A DNA stretch of 64,000 nucleotides from Mycolicibacterium gilvum (GCF_900454025.1 NZ_UGQM01000001.1:3410001-3474000); one strand, 5' to 3'. Positions 25,547-35,091 are shown, numbered from the stretch's first letter. Numbers and translations are program-made. Notes: generated by a model from the sequence alone, not told the origin.

Positions 25547-26239
25547 TCACCGCCCCGCCAGCCATTGCGCCTGGCGGCGCACGAACGCCGCGTCGACGAC
25601 CGCGCCGTGGCCCGGAACGTAGATCCCCGATTCGCCACCGGCGTCGACCACCCGCTGCAGGGTGGCGGGCCAGGCCGCCGGGTCGGACTGGTCGTCGACA
25701 CACGGCTCACCGGACTCCTCGACAAGGTCTCCGCAGAACACCACGGTGTCCTGCCCGTCGGTGACCGCCGCGATCAGATCGTGTCCGGTGTGCCCCCGGC
25801 CGGGGTGGCTGATCCGCACGACGACGCCGGCGAGTTCGACGGTGCCGTACGGCACGGCGACGGCGGGCGGGACCGCTGCGGTCAGGGCGTCGTCGACCTC
25901 CTGCGGGTCCGCGCCGTACCTCAGCGCGTCCGACCGCAGCCACTCCCGCTCATGCAGCGCCGCGGTGACCTCGGGTGAGCAGAACGTCTGTGCACCGTCG
26001 AACACCGGGTGGCCGAGGACGTGGTCGAAGTGATGGTGGGTCAGCACCAGATGGGTGACCGCACAGCCCGTGAGCTCGGAGACGTCGGCTGCCACCGCTC
26101 GCGCCTCGGTCAGCGTCGTTCCGCAGTCGATGACGACCGCCGCACCGTCGGAGTGCACGACACCGACCGTCACATCGCAGAACGGCAACCGGCACCTCAT
26201 CACATGCCTCGTCAGCCGCTCCCAGACCAGCTCCGACAC
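25547..26239 (-). CDS. Metallo-beta-lactamase-fold hydrolase
   Basis: The 230-residue protein carries the dinuclear metal motif T-H-H-H-F-D-H (His68, His70, Asp72, His73), a later G-H-T-G-H-D loop and the C-terminal Y-V-P-G-H-G-A ligand, as in glyoxalase-II/lactonase-like members. GTG 26239 appears leaderless, with TAACTT at 26246-26251 six bases before it. The natural substrate is unknown; family members cut thioesters, lactones and phosphate esters. It lies divergent from the DoxX-like gene. Confidence 0.82.
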   Translation of the reverse strand: MSELVWERLTRHVMRCRLPFCDVTVGVVHSDGAAVVIDCGTTLTEARAVAADVSELTGCAVTHLVLTHHHFDHVLGHPVFDGAQTFCSPEVTAALHEREWLRSDALRYGADPQEVDDALTAAVPPAVAVPYGTVELAGVVVRISHPGRGHTGHDLIAAVTDGQDTVVFCGDLVEESGEPCVDDQSDPAAWPATLQRVVDAGGESGIYVPGHGAVVDAAFVRRQAQWLAGR

Positions 26240-26311
26240 CCTGGCAAGTTACTGCAGAAAGCGGGTGTGAGCGGGGGTTTGCCACTCCGTGCGCCTGGGA
26301 ACACAGGCCCC

Positions 26312-27259
26312 ATGTTGATCCGACGTGTTGCGCGCCCCATGCTGTCCGCAGTGTTCATCTCGCGGGGCGTGGATGCCCTGCGCAGTCCGAAACCCGCGAC
26401 CGACGCCACCCGCCAGACGCTCGAAGAGCTCAGCAAGCTCCCCGACCCGGTCGGCACGAAGGTGCCGGTGCCGTCGAACGCCGAGACCGTGGCGAAGGTG
26501 ACCGCCGCCGTTCAGATCGGTGGCGGCCTTCTCCTGGCGACCGGCAAGCTGCCGAGGTTCGCCTCCGCGGCGCTGGCGCTCAGCGTCGTCCCCGGCTCGC
26601 TCGGCGGCCACTCGTTCTGGAACGAGGTCGATCCGCAGCGTAAGGCTGAGGAACGCCGCGCGTTCATCACCGACGTCAGCCTCATCGGTGGCCTGATCAT
26701 CGCCGCGGTCGACACCGAGGGCAAACCGTCGCTGGGTTGGCGCGGGCGTCGCGCCGCGCGCAAGGTCTCCGAGACCGTCGCGGCCGCGCTGCCGGCCGGG
26801 GCCGCGGCCGGCAGTTCCCTCACCGACAGCGCGTTCGCCGAGAAGGTCGGACACGGTCTGCACGTCGGTGCCGAGCGGGGCCGCGAGCTGGCGCATGTCG
26901 CCGGCGAGCGGGGATCCGAACTCGCCGAGGTCGCCCGTGAGCGTGGCGGAAAGTGGGCCGAGGTGGCCCGCGAACACGGCGGTGAGCTGGCCGAGATCGC
27001 CCGGGAGCGCGGCGCCGAGCTTGCCGAGGTTGCGCGCGACCGCAGCGCCGTCCTCGCCGAGCGGGCCCGCGACCGCGCACCCGAACTGGCCGACGTGGCA
27101 CGCGACCGCGGCACCGAGTGGGCGGAACTGGCGCGCGACCGCGCCGAGCTGGCGCGCGAGCGCGCGGCGGTGCTTGCCGACACTGCCGGTAAAGAGGCCA
27201 AGAAGGTCAGCAAGGAAGCCAAGAAGCAGGCGAAGAAGCAGCAGCGACGCGTGCGCTGA
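26312..27259 (+). CDS. DoxX-family membrane protein with an 11-residue repeat tail
   Basis: The 315-residue protein has an N-terminal DoxX-like membrane part (residues ~1-150: M-L-I-R-R-V-A-R-P-M-L-S-A-V-F-I-S-R-G and several hydrophobic helices). From residue ~188 to ~293 it is built of about ten 11-residue units of the form E/D-R-G-x-E-L-A-E-V-A-R. The tail ends in Lys/Ala-rich sequence. Such 11-mers form amphipathic helices that lie on lipid surfaces (as in apolipoprotein and LEA proteins). The DNA repeat is 33 bp but diverged. The tail may bind membrane or lipid bodies; this is inferred. The ATG 26312 has no clear ribosome site. Confidence 0.8.
   Translation: MLIRRVARPMLSAVFISRGVDALRSPKPATDATRQTLEELSKLPDPVGTKVPVPSNAETVAKVTAAVQIGGGLLLATGKLPRFASAALALSVVPGSLGGHSFWNEVDPQRKAEERRAFITDVSLIGGLIIAAVDTEGKPSLGWRGRRAARKVSETVAAALPAGAAAGSSLTDSAFAEKVGHGLHVGAERGRELAHVAGERGSELAEVARERGGKWAEVAREHGGELAEIARERGAELAEVARDRSAVLAERARDRAPELADVARDRGTEWAELARDRAELARERAAVLADTAGKEAKKVSKEAKKQAKKQQRRVR
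26873..27190 (+). repeat. Coding 33-bp repeats (11-residue units)
   Basis: About ten in-frame 33-base units encode E/D-R-x-x-x-L-A-x-x-A-R. One unit is short by four residues (D-R-A-E-L-A-R), showing an internal deletion. Charge alternation on one face and Leu/Ala/Val on the other suggest one long amphipathic helix. Confidence 0.8.
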
Positions 27260-27277
27260 CCCTTCGGGTGACGACCA

Positions 27278-27315
27278 CACAGATCCGCGGATTCACTCTC
27301 GAATCCGCGGATCTG
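27278..27315. terminator. Perfect 16-bp inverted repeat, bidirectional terminator
   Basis: Arms 27278-27293 and 27300-27315 (ACAGATCCGCGGATTC and its complement) are perfectly complementary around the six-base loop ACTCTC. It lies 18 bases after the DoxX-like gene and 31 bases before the end of the convergent DUF4333 gene, followed by TGTCTTG on the plus strand. This is the best terminator in the window, usable in both directions. Confidence 0.85.
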
Positions 27316-27346
27316 TTGTCTTGCCGCATGTCACCGCGCACGCGCG

Positions 27347-28078
27347 TCAGCCGCGCGGGGCGTAGCTGTAGTCGATCTTGGTGCCGTCGACCGAGGTGAC
27401 CGTCAGGATGAACGCCGCCCGGTCCGCCCCGTCGACGACGGCACAGTCCACGGTGTTTCCCGGTCGGCCCTCCAGGTCGCCGGTGCATGTCGCCGAATCC
27501 GGACGGCTACCGATGTGGCGCGCGAGCTCATCGAGGAGGGACTCCTCGACCTCGGCCTTGGTCAGGATCGGGATCAGGTCGAACGTCATCATCAGCCCGT
27601 CGACGCCCGTGACCTCAGCGGTCCGTCGCACGGTGACCCCGGCGAGGGTGACGTCGCACTGCGCAGACTCCCCCATCTGTCCCAGCAGACCCGACTGGCA
27701 CACCACCCGCGCGCTCGGTGAGACGCCGGCCTCGGCCAGCCGCGCCACACCACGCTCGAGTTGCTCCTTCGACAGGGCGGGAAGCAGTTCGTAGCCGATG
27801 CGGTCGCCCTCGACATCGGTGACGGTGACGATCGGCTCGAAGCTGTTGGTCGGCCCCAGCACGACCTCGCAGCGCGCTGTCCGGCCGATCTCACCGACCA
27901 GCGGATCCCTGCAGGTCACCGACTGCGGCGTGGCCCCGGCCTCCACGAAACGGGCCGTGATGTCGGCCTGCAGATCCGCGGTGGCGACCGCGGGCACCTC
28001 GTCGGCGACCTGCGCGCCGCATCCGGCGGTCACAGCGATGAGCACCAGTACGGCACAGCGCCCGAGGACCTTCCTCAC
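27347..28078 (-). CDS. Lipoprotein with three DUF4333 repeats
   Basis: The 243-residue protein has a lipoprotein signal with lipobox V-T-A-G-C (Cys20) and then three copies of a ~70-residue DUF4333-like module. Each module has a helix (L-Q-A-D-I-T-A-R-F, L-E-R-G-V-A-R-L, V-E-E-S-L-L-D-E-L), a V-T-C or V-V-C or A-T-C cysteine and a G-x-x-x-x-C-x-V second cysteine, so three disulfides are likely. DUF4333 is mostly confined to mycobacteria-like actinobacteria and has no known function. A single-domain relative lies at 61040-61807. Confidence 0.78.
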   Translation of the reverse strand: MRKVLGRCAVLVLIAVTAGCGAQVADEVPAVATADLQADITARFVEAGATPQSVTCRDPLVGEIGRTARCEVVLGPTNSFEPIVTVTDVEGDRIGYELLPALSKEQLERGVARLAEAGVSPSARVVCQSGLLGQMGESAQCDVTLAGVTVRRTAEVTGVDGLMMTFDLIPILTKAEVEESLLDELARHIGSRPDSATCTGDLEGRPGNTVDCAVVDGADRAAFILTVTSVDGTKIDYSYAPRG

Positions 28079-28163
28079 ATGGTGTCCCGTCGCAGGTAGG
28101 GAGGTTTGCAGGCGACGCTAGCAGAGAGCCCGTCAGCGCCGACGGCGATGGTGTTTTACTGCG

Positions 28164-29051
28164 ATGGTGCCCAGAAACGCCATGACAGCCCGTCGTCTGC
28201 ACGACCGCATCGAGCCCGTCCACGCCGTCACCTACTTCGCACCGGAAGCCCGGTCCGCGCTCGACGCGCTCGGCTACCGCGGCTTCTGGGCGGGATACTT
28301 CGCCGCGCGCTCCGCACCGCTGGGACCGGTGCCCGCCGAGGTCGTCACCGCCGCCTTCTACAACTTCGCACCCGAGCGCGTCGCCAAAGCCGTGCCGGGG
28401 GTGTGGGATGTCGCCCCGCCCTCGGAGGCACTGGCCGCCCGCCGGGAGTCCGCGGTGGCGGCGTTGCAGCGCTCGGGGGTCGAGGACGGTGAGGCCGCGG
28501 TGGTGGCCGATCTGGTCGCCAAGGCGGTCGACGAAGTGACCCCCGACGGTCGGGTGCTCTACGGCGCCAACCGGTCGCTGCCCTGGCCGACCGAACCGCT
28601 GGCACGCCTGTGGCACGCGAGCACCCTGTTGCGCGAGCACCGAGGGGACGGGCACGTCGCCGTCCTCACCGCCGATGGGGTGTCCGGACGCGAATGCAAC
28701 CTGCTCCATGCCGCGGCAGGGCGAGTGCCGAAGGAGATGATCATGCGGGCGCGCGACTACGACGACGAGCAGTGGGACCGCCACATGGGGGCGCTGCAGC
28801 AACGGGGTGTTCTGGACGCCGACGGCGAACTGACCGACGAGGGCCGAAACCTCAAGCAGCACATCGAGGATCGGACCGACACGATCGCGCTGGGTGCGCT
28901 CGACGCTCTCGACGACGGTGAGGTCGAATCGCTCTTCCAGGCGCTGACCCCCATCGCCCGCAAGGTCGTCGCCGCCGGCGACGTCCCGGCCGGGACCCCG
29001 ATGGGGTTGAGCCGCGACGATCTCGACGACGGCAGCGCCCACCTGAGCTGA
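28164..29051 (+). CDS. SCO6745-family conserved protein with helix-turn-helix-like C-terminus
   Basis: This 295-residue protein resembles the actinobacterial SCO6745 family, recognised by V-T-Y-F-A-P-E-A-R-S-A-L-D-A-L-G-Y-R-G-F-W-A-G-Y-F and A-A-F-Y-N-F-x-P at the start. The C-terminal part (W-D-R-H-M-G-A-L-Q-Q-R-G-V-L-D-A-D-G-E-L-T-D-E-G) looks like a winged-helix. No DNA target or enzyme activity is known. ATG 28164 is chosen; ATG 28182 is a shorter option. Confidence 0.72.
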   Translation: MVPRNAMTARRLHDRIEPVHAVTYFAPEARSALDALGYRGFWAGYFAARSAPLGPVPAEVVTAAFYNFAPERVAKAVPGVWDVAPPSEALAARRESAVAALQRSGVEDGEAAVVADLVAKAVDEVTPDGRVLYGANRSLPWPTEPLARLWHASTLLREHRGDGHVAVLTADGVSGRECNLLHAAAGRVPKEMIMRARDYDDEQWDRHMGALQQRGVLDADGELTDEGRNLKQHIEDRTDTIALGALDALDDGEVESLFQALTPIARKVVAAGDVPAGTPMGLSRDDLDDGSAHLS

Positions 29052-29058
29052 GCGCCGC

Positions 29059-29385
29059 TCAGCGCGGCGCGTACATGATCAGCACGACGCCGAGAAGACA
29101 CACCGCGGCGCCGGTGATGTCCCATCGGTCGGGCCGGAACCCGTCGGCCACCATGCCCCAGATCAGGGAGCCGGCGACGAACACGCCGCCGTAGGCGGCC
29201 AGTACCCGGCCGAAGTTCGCGTCGGGCTGGAACGCGGCGACGAAGCCGTACGCGCCGAGCGCGAGCACACCGGCGCCCACCCAGAGCCAACCGCGGTGTT
29301 CGCGGAACCCCTGCCAGACCAGCCAGGCTCCGCCGATCTCGAGAACGGCGGCGAGCACGAACAGCAGCGCAGATTTGACGACCAC
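29059..29385 (-). CDS. YnfA/UPF0060-family membrane protein
   Basis: The 108-residue protein has four hydrophobic helices and matches the YnfA family: [14 protein letters not shown] at the start, [14 protein letters not shown] in the third helix and [12 protein letters not shown] at the end. YnfA proteins are SMR-like; some export dyes or toxic cations. It lies 16 bases after the amine oxidase gene on the same strand. Confidence 0.82.
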   Translation of the reverse strand: MVVKSALLFVLAAVLEIGGAWLVWQGFREHRGWLWVGAGVLALGAYGFVAAFQPDANFGRVLAAYGGVFVAGSLIWGMVADGFRPDRWDITGAAVCLLGVVLIMYAPR

Positions 29386-29401
29386 GTCCCACAGCGTGCC
29401 A

Positions 29402-31414
29402 TCAGTGGTGGGCGCTGGTCGTCGCGGTGTGACAGGAGTCCGGCGGCGTGCCGACGACGTCGAGTGCGGGGTTGCGGTCGAAGAACCCGAACGGCTTGAG
29501 CCAGAACGACACCACGTCGACGGGCATCACCGGCCAGTCCTCGGCGCGGGTGATGTGGTGGATACCGAACACGTACCACAGCACCACGTCGGTGTTCTCG
29601 ATCGGGCGATCGGCGGCCGTCCAGCGTGCCAGACCGGTGTCACGGGCCGACTGGTTGACGAATTCACCTGCGGGCCAACGCTCGTCGGCCCGGTTGGGTG
29701 TCACCCACAGGGTGTGGGCGATGACGCCGGCACGGTCGAGGACCGGTGAGCCCGGCTCGAACATCGACGGAATCGCGCCGGTGGGCACGAGCTTGTAGGC
29801 CGGGTGCGCGCCGAGGCCGGTGGTCACGTTGGGGTTGACGACCTTCCATGCGCGCTGGGTCGCGAAGTTCACGTCCTGGCGCGCCTCCCACTCGGTGCGC
29901 AGTGGGGTGTTGCTGACCACCAGCGACAGGCCGTGCGGGTTGTCCGGGCCGATGGGCTCGGCGAACGATTCCGACATCACGACCGTGTTGTCGGTGCCGT
30001 CGATGTCCATGTCGAGGCGCGCGACCAGGAAATGCTGGTGAAACGGTGCGTACGTGCGCTCGTCGACCAGCGTGCCGTTGGGGTTGGCCGCGCCGACGGC
30101 CAGCGGCGTGGTCACCATGATGCCGGTGGCGCGGACCTCGCACTCGATGTTGCCGTCCTGATACAGGCGCCAGTAGACCAGGTACTCGTAGTTGGCGACG
30201 GTGACGTGGAACGAGATCGTGAGGCGGCGCATGCGGCGCACCTCGGCGCCGATGTCGTGGTCGACGTGCTTCCAGAGCACGGCGTTGTCTTCCTCGTGGA
30301 TACAGATCGCGTTGGTGATGGTGTAGGGCTCGCCCTTGCTGTCGTGCAGGACGGCGTCGAGGTAGCGGATCTCGCCGAGGCAGTCGCAGCCGAGCTCCAG
30401 GGAGGTCGTCATGAAGCCCAGTCCCCACTCGCCGATGTCAAAAGCGGTGCGCCGGTAGTGATCCGGTGACGGATCCCGGTAGGGCACGATCATCTCGGCA
30501 AAGGACATGCGGTGGGCGACGGAGCGCTCGCGGTCCCCGTCGCGGTACCGCACGGTGTGCAGGGTCATGCCCTCGCGGTGGTTGAATCCGACACGCAGTG
30601 ACCAGTTCTGCCACCGCAACAGGTTGCCGTCGAGGCTGAAGGACGGCCCGTCGGGTTGGGTGATGTGCAGCGGCTTGACCGGATCCCGCCGGCCGGCGGC
30701 GAGGATATGTCCGGGGATGTGGGCGGGGACGTACTCCCCCATCACCTCCGGCGGCGTCTCCCCCGTGCCGTCGGGACCGAACGGGCCCTCGTCCTCGATC
30801 CGTAACAGCTCCATCGAGTTCAGGTCGATCACGCAATGGAACCCGCTGACCAAGCGCGCGTACGGGTTCGCCCCGGGCGCCGCCTTGACCCAGCTGTCCG
30901 ACCAGCCGATCCGGCGGTCCCGGTATTCGGGCGGCGCGACCGCGTCGCCGTAGGTCCAGGTATCGAAGAACACCAGCCCGATGTCGGTGATGCCGCGGCC
31001 GAGCAGCGCGGCGATGACCTCGGGATGTCCGCGCAGAAGCCGATCGCATTCGACGAATTCGTCGACGGTGAAGTTCGGCTGCACCCCGGGCACGTGCTCG
31101 AAGCTCTCGACGCGGTCGTCGGTCAGTGACACCACGCACTTGTAGGTGGCGTTGGCGGCGCGGTCGAAGCACACCGCCTCGGCCCGGCGCGCGGGACGCG
31201 GGCCGCCGCGTTCGAAGTCCGCCAACGCCGCTTTGGCCGGCTCGATCATCTCGATCGACGCGAACCGCCAGCCCGGTGCCGATCCGGTTTGGGCAGGCGC
31301 TGTTTCGACGTCGCGGTCACGCCGCAGGATCGCCGCGACGGCCGCGAACTCGGCGGCGCCGAGCGGGTCGAGGGGAAACGGTCCCGCGGGCGGCGAATCG
31401 TGGTGCTCGGACAC
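29402..31414 (-). CDS. Copper-containing primary amine oxidase
   Basis: The 670-residue enzyme oxidises primary amines to aldehydes with release of ammonia and hydrogen peroxide. Tyr409 in A-N-Y-E-Y is the precursor of the topaquinone cofactor. Copper ligands are H-Q-H in P-F-H-Q-H-F and a third His in [14 protein letters not shown]. The two small N-terminal domains and the large beta domain fit the family length. No signal peptide is seen, so it is intracellular, as in Arthrobacter histamine/phenylethylamine oxidases. The carboxylesterase upstream may share its transcript. Confidence 0.87.
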   Translation of the reverse strand: MSEHHDSPPAGPFPLDPLGAAEFAAVAAILRRDRDVETAPAQTGSAPGWRFASIEMIEPAKAALADFERGGPRPARRAEAVCFDRAANATYKCVVSLTDDRVESFEHVPGVQPNFTVDEFVECDRLLRGHPEVIAALLGRGITDIGLVFFDTWTYGDAVAPPEYRDRRIGWSDSWVKAAPGANPYARLVSGFHCVIDLNSMELLRIEDEGPFGPDGTGETPPEVMGEYVPAHIPGHILAAGRRDPVKPLHITQPDGPSFSLDGNLLRWQNWSLRVGFNHREGMTLHTVRYRDGDRERSVAHRMSFAEMIVPYRDPSPDHYRRTAFDIGEWGLGFMTTSLELGCDCLGEIRYLDAVLHDSKGEPYTITNAICIHEEDNAVLWKHVDHDIGAEVRRMRRLTISFHVTVANYEYLVYWRLYQDGNIECEVRATGIMVTTPLAVGAANPNGTLVDERTYAPFHQHFLVARLDMDIDGTDNTVVMSESFAEPIGPDNPHGLSLVVSNTPLRTEWEARQDVNFATQRAWKVVNPNVTTGLGAHPAYKLVPTGAIPSMFEPGSPVLDRAGVIAHTLWVTPNRADERWPAGEFVNQSARDTGLARWTAADRPIENTDVVLWYVFGIHHITRAEDWPVMPVDVVSFWLKPFGFFDRNPALDVVGTPPDSCHTATTSAHH

Positions 31415-31467
31415 GGATCAACGCAACCACATCGGCCGGACCGCGGCGGGGCGATTGCGCCATTTCG

Positions 31468-32988
31468 TCAGCGCGTGGCCAGGAAGAACCCTTCCCACGC
31501 CTGCCGCCGCTCCGAGTGCGGATCGAACTCGACGCGCCGGCGCCGGTCGAGCACCAGGACCGCGCGCTCGTCGCGGGTGTACTGCGGCCAGTCCCCGCCG
31601 GGAACGGCCCGCTCGGCGAAGCCCAGCCATCGCTTCTGCACATCGTCGGTGACCTTCTTGGCGCTGCGCGAGTCCAGACCCGCGGCCAGCAGCTTGCCGA
31701 AGCGTGACCGGTACACGTCGAACACCGCCAACAGTTCGGTGGCGTGGGTGGCTCCCATGCCGGACAGTCGCAGCGCCGCGGTGGCGTAGTCGTAGCGGTA
31801 CACGTAGGTAGGCGCGAACGCCGAGTGGGCGTGCGCGATCTGCCACACCGCGGATCCGAAGATGAAGTCCCCGCCGAACGCCACGCAGGCGTCGACGGCC
31901 GGATACTTCGGATAGGCGGCCAGAACCCGTTGCCGCGCTTCGGGTTCCACCGCGGACAGCAACTGCTCGATGGCCTGCTCGTTGGTCGGCAGCAGCTTGA
32001 GGAAACGGGTGAACAGACGTCCCTCGTCGGCGTTCGTCCCGACGATCAACGGCACCGGATGCGCGCGTCCGCTGCGCATCGCCTCGACAGGGTCCTCGGG
32101 CAGGTACTCGGTGCCGTACGTCGGCCCGATCGCGAAGGCGCCCACAAGGTCCCGCTGTCCCTCGACGATCAACCGTTCCAGCGCGTCGACGAGATCGGCA
32201 GGACGTGCAGCCAGCAACGCGCGGGCCCCGTCCTTGCCGTCGGCACCGAGCTGCCGGGCGAAACGCTGCGCGTAGTCCGCGGCGATGTCGGCGTCGCTGA
32301 TCATGCCGCTGGCCGGGCTCTGGGCGATCGCCTGGGCGAAGAGGCCTTCCGCCTCGGGGGTGGCCACCAGCGTGGAGACCGCGTGAGCGCCTGCGCTCTC
32401 CCCGAAGATCGTGACGTTGCCGGGATCGCCGCCGAACGCCGCGACGTTGTCGCGCACCCAGCGCAGCGCCATCACCAGGTCGCGCAGGAAGAGGTTGTCG
32501 TCGATGGGCGCCTCGGGTGTCGACAACGACGAGAGTTCCAGACAGCCCAGCGCACCGAGGCGGTAGTTCACCGAGATGTAGACGCAGCCTTTGCGGGCCA
32601 GCGACGCACCGTCGTAGACGGGGGTCGCCGAGCTGCCCAGCAGATAGCCGCCGCCGTGGATGAAGACCATCACCGGCAGCGGTCCGTCGGCGGCGCGCGC
32701 CTCGGCATCGGCCGGGGCCACCACGTTGAGCGTCAGGCAGTCCTCGCTCATCGGCTGGTACCTGCCCGGCGCGAGCAGCGTGTACATCCTCTGCTGCGGG
32801 GCGCAGGCACCGAATCCGTGGCAGTAGCGCACACCCGGCCACGGCTGGACGGGCCGGGGCGCCCGGTAACGCAGCGGACCCACCGGTGGGCGCGCGTACG
32901 GGATCGATCTCCACCGGTGGACACCGTCCCTGGTGAATCCTTCGACGGTGCCCGAGGCGATCTTCACCCGGACGGTGTGCTCATGCAT
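31468..32988 (-). CDS. Type-B carboxylesterase
   Basis: The 506-residue enzyme has the cholinesterase/carboxylesterase fold: Y-A-R-P-P-V-G-P-L-R-Y near the start, oxyanion H-G-G-G-Y, and nucleophile Ser198 in G-E-S-A-G. The N-terminal mark E-D-C-L-T-L-N is present with its disulfide-type Cys. ATG 32988 (M-H-E-H) is chosen over GTG 33030 since the family fold begins soon after. No signal peptide: cytoplasmic. Substrate unknown. It precedes the amine oxidase by 53 bases. Confidence 0.83.
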   Translation of the reverse strand: MHEHTVRVKIASGTVEGFTRDGVHRWRSIPYARPPVGPLRYRAPRPVQPWPGVRYCHGFGACAPQQRMYTLLAPGRYQPMSEDCLTLNVVAPADAEARAADGPLPVMVFIHGGGYLLGSSATPVYDGASLARKGCVYISVNYRLGALGCLELSSLSTPEAPIDDNLFLRDLVMALRWVRDNVAAFGGDPGNVTIFGESAGAHAVSTLVATPEAEGLFAQAIAQSPASGMISDADIAADYAQRFARQLGADGKDGARALLAARPADLVDALERLIVEGQRDLVGAFAIGPTYGTEYLPEDPVEAMRSGRAHPVPLIVGTNADEGRLFTRFLKLLPTNEQAIEQLLSAVEPEARQRVLAAYPKYPAVDACVAFGGDFIFGSAVWQIAHAHSAFAPTYVYRYDYATAALRLSGMGATHATELLAVFDVYRSRFGKLLAAGLDSRSAKKVTDDVQKRWLGFAERAVPGGDWPQYTRDERAVLVLDRRRRVEFDPHSERRQAWEGFFLATR

Positions 32989-33061
32989 TCTGCCGACGGT
33001 ATCGAACTCCCGCCCGGCCTGCCTGACCATCGGATCCGTGTCGGCTCGCTAACCTGGCCGG

Positions 33062-33748
33062 GTGCGCATAGCTGGCCTGATCGCGGTAAGCGCCCTGGTG
33101 GCGGCCTGCTCGCAGTCCGTGGGGGGCCAGGCCGGGTCCCCGGATCCTGCGGGACCGACCGCGACAACCTCCCCCCCGACGTCCTCACCTGCACCGACGA
33201 CCCCGTCGGGGGCGCCCGCGGCGTCGTCGTCGATCGATGACGTGGTCGACTGGATCGAGGGCGGCGCGCCCGCCGACGCCGCGTCGTTCCACGTCGCGTT
33301 CCGCGACGGGGTGACCACCCGACTCGGGGACGACATCGCCTTCGTCGCCGCGTCCGGCGCGCCGCACGGCACGACACAGTGCGTGACGGCCGCTGCCGCC
33401 GACGGCGCCCTCACCTGCCTGCTCGACCTGACGTCGCCGCCGCCGGCGCCCGCGCAGGCCGAGGGCATGTGGAAGCCAGGGTGGATCGAATTCTCCGGAA
33501 CCGCACTGTCGGTCGGAGCGCTGCGCGGCGATCCGGGACCTTTCGGCAACGGCACCGGAGCAGAGCTGGGAACGGGGCGCTCCCTGACCTTCGGCGACAA
33601 CCGCTGCCGCAGCGACGACACCGGGCTGTACTGCGTGAACTATGCACACCGCGCGGCCGTGCGCATCGCCGCCGACGGCGTGGTGCCGTTCGGCTGTCTC
33701 GCCGAGGCCGCGCCGCCACCGGAGACGGCGGTGCTGTTCCGCTGCTGA
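33062..33748 (+). CDS. Putative lipoprotein with Ser/Thr/Pro-rich linker
   Basis: The 228-residue protein has a short lipoprotein signal with lipobox V-A-A-C (Cys16), then a ~45-residue linker rich in Pro, Thr, Ser and Ala, and a ~150-residue domain with five cysteines. The domain has F-x-V-A-x-x-x-G-x-x-x-C and N-R-C-R-S-D-D-T-G-L-Y-C-V-N-Y. The start is leaderless: TAACCT at 33050-33055 lies six bases before the GTG. Not recognised further. Confidence 0.72.
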   Translation: MRIAGLIAVSALVAACSQSVGGQAGSPDPAGPTATTSPPTSSPAPTTPSGAPAASSSIDDVVDWIEGGAPADAASFHVAFRDGVTTRLGDDIAFVAASGAPHGTTQCVTAAAADGALTCLLDLTSPPPAPAQAEGMWKPGWIEFSGTALSVGALRGDPGPFGNGTGAELGTGRSLTFGDNRCRSDDTGLYCVNYAHRAAVRIAADGVVPFGCLAEAAPPPETAVLFRC

Positions 33749-33754
33749 CCCGCG

Positions 33755-34333
33755 CTATCGCGCCGCGTCGCGGGCCTTCTCCCGGGCCTTGCTCGGGTAC
33801 GTCAGCGTCATTCCCGCCGCCCCGACGATCACGACCACCGGGATCACCGCTTTGGTCAGGTGCACCGTCGACGGGGACGTCGCCGCGATGTAGCCGAGGA
33901 CCGCGATCATCGCGAACACCAGCGCCCACATCAGCGTCAGCACCTGGTTGGTGCGTCGGAACGCGGCTTCCTCCCAGTCCTGTCGCGTGGCACCGACAGG
34001 CGCGTACTGCGCCGTGAACGGCTCGAACGCCAGCGACGCGAGCGCCATCACCGCCAGCACGGCGCTCGACAGCGTCGTCGCGTAGGTGTCCATCCAGTCG
34101 AGGTCCTGCGCGCCGATGAACAGCCCCGCCACCGTCACCGCGGTGAAGAACACCACCGTGACGATGTCGAGGAGCCGCAGCCCGGCGAAGCCGACGGACA
34201 CTCCCATGAGCAGGGTCGCGATGACCGCGCAGATCGCGCCGAACATCCAGGTGCTCGGTCCGTCGGCGACGACCCAGTAGATGATCCACGGGATGAACCC
34301 GACGAACGGACTGCGCTCGAACCACTCATCCAC
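33755..34333 (-). CDS. Integral membrane protein, unknown function
   Basis: The ~192-residue protein has five or six hydrophobic helices, starting with F-I-P-W-I-I-Y-W-V-V, a loop with W-E-E-A-A-F-R-R-T-N-Q and a basic C-terminal tail. GTG 34333 is favoured because TATTGC lies seven bases upstream; GTG 34369 would add 12 residues. No transporter motif is visible. It is convergent with the lipoprotein gene, six bases apart. Confidence 0.7.
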   Translation of the reverse strand: MDEWFERSPFVGFIPWIIYWVVADGPSTWMFGAICAVIATLLMGVSVGFAGLRLLDIVTVVFFTAVTVAGLFIGAQDLDWMDTYATTLSSAVLAVMALASLAFEPFTAQYAPVGATRQDWEEAAFRRTNQVLTLMWALVFAMIAVLGYIAATSPSTVHLTKAVIPVVVIVGAAGMTLTYPSKAREKARDAAR

Positions 34334-34380
34334 GCCGACAGCAATACCAGAGTCCTGCGCCCGCGACACCTCCGGGCCGT

Positions 34381-35091
34381 TCAGCCGAGCCGGAACGTTC
34401 CTGTGACCAGTGTCGGGGACACGGGGACGCCGTTGATGCTCGCGCGCGGCTGTCCCCCGGGCGGGAACTCGATCGGGCCGGCAGGCCCCAGTTTCCGTGT
34501 GTTGCGGACCTCGTTGCGCACGTCGAAATCACTGAGCTCGTCGAGGTTGAAGGGGTCGAAGTTGCGATCGCCCTGGGCGAACCCGCTGAACTGCACACCG
34601 GTGGCGGATCCGTCGGGCCGCACCACCCAGGACGCGCGCACCCCGTCAGATTCCGCGGTGTACATTCCGGCCACACCGGAGACCGACGCCGCGGTGAACG
34701 TGTACTGCACACCATCCATGCTGACCTCGCCGGTCAGGTCGGTGCCGTTGAAGTCGGCGGCCAGGGTGTCACGGAACCGGGACTTGAGGTCGATCACGCC
34801 GTCACTCTGGGTGCCGAAGAACCATGCCTCGTCGTCGGTGCCGTTGCAGGCATACGCGGCGACCTCGGCGCCGTCGACACTCACTCCGATCGTCATCGTC
34901 GCGCCGTCTGGGGCGGTCATGTCGGCCATGTAGCGCGCGGAGGCCGGAAACGGTGCAGCGGTGGAGGTTTCCGGCGCAGGCTCCGCCGGCGAGGACCCCT
35001 CCGGCGCGGAGTTACCCGTGCAGCCGGACAGCGCCACCAGGGCGACGAGCGCGCTGACGCCCGCGAGCAGGGTACGGGTGGGTTTTCTCAT
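34381..35091 (-). CDS. Putative lipoprotein
   Basis: The 236-residue product has a lipoprotein signal with lipobox L-S-G-C (Cys24), a Pro/Glu/Ser linker and a beta-rich domain with a single further cysteine (Y-A-C-N-G-T-D-D-E-A-W-F). The C-terminal ~60 residues run into a conserved-looking N-E-V-R-N-T-R-K. ATG 35091 is chosen because the signal starts there; the open frame upstream is the shadow of the next gene. Function not recognised. Confidence 0.75.
   Translation of the reverse strand: MRKPTRTLLAGVSALVALVALSGCTGNSAPEGSSPAEPAPETSTAAPFPASARYMADMTAPDGATMTIGVSVDGAEVAAYACNGTDDEAWFFGTQSDGVIDLKSRFRDTLAADFNGTDLTGEVSMDGVQYTFTAASVSGVAGMYTAESDGVRASWVVRPDGSATGVQFSGFAQGDRNFDPFNLDELSDFDVRNEVRNTRKLGPAGPIEFPPGGQPRASINGVPVSPTLVTGTFRLG

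Noticed and set aside
31744..33240. 498-codon plus-strand frame opposite the carboxylesterase
   Set aside because: Antisense shadow; the esterase keeps G-E-S-A-G and full family length.
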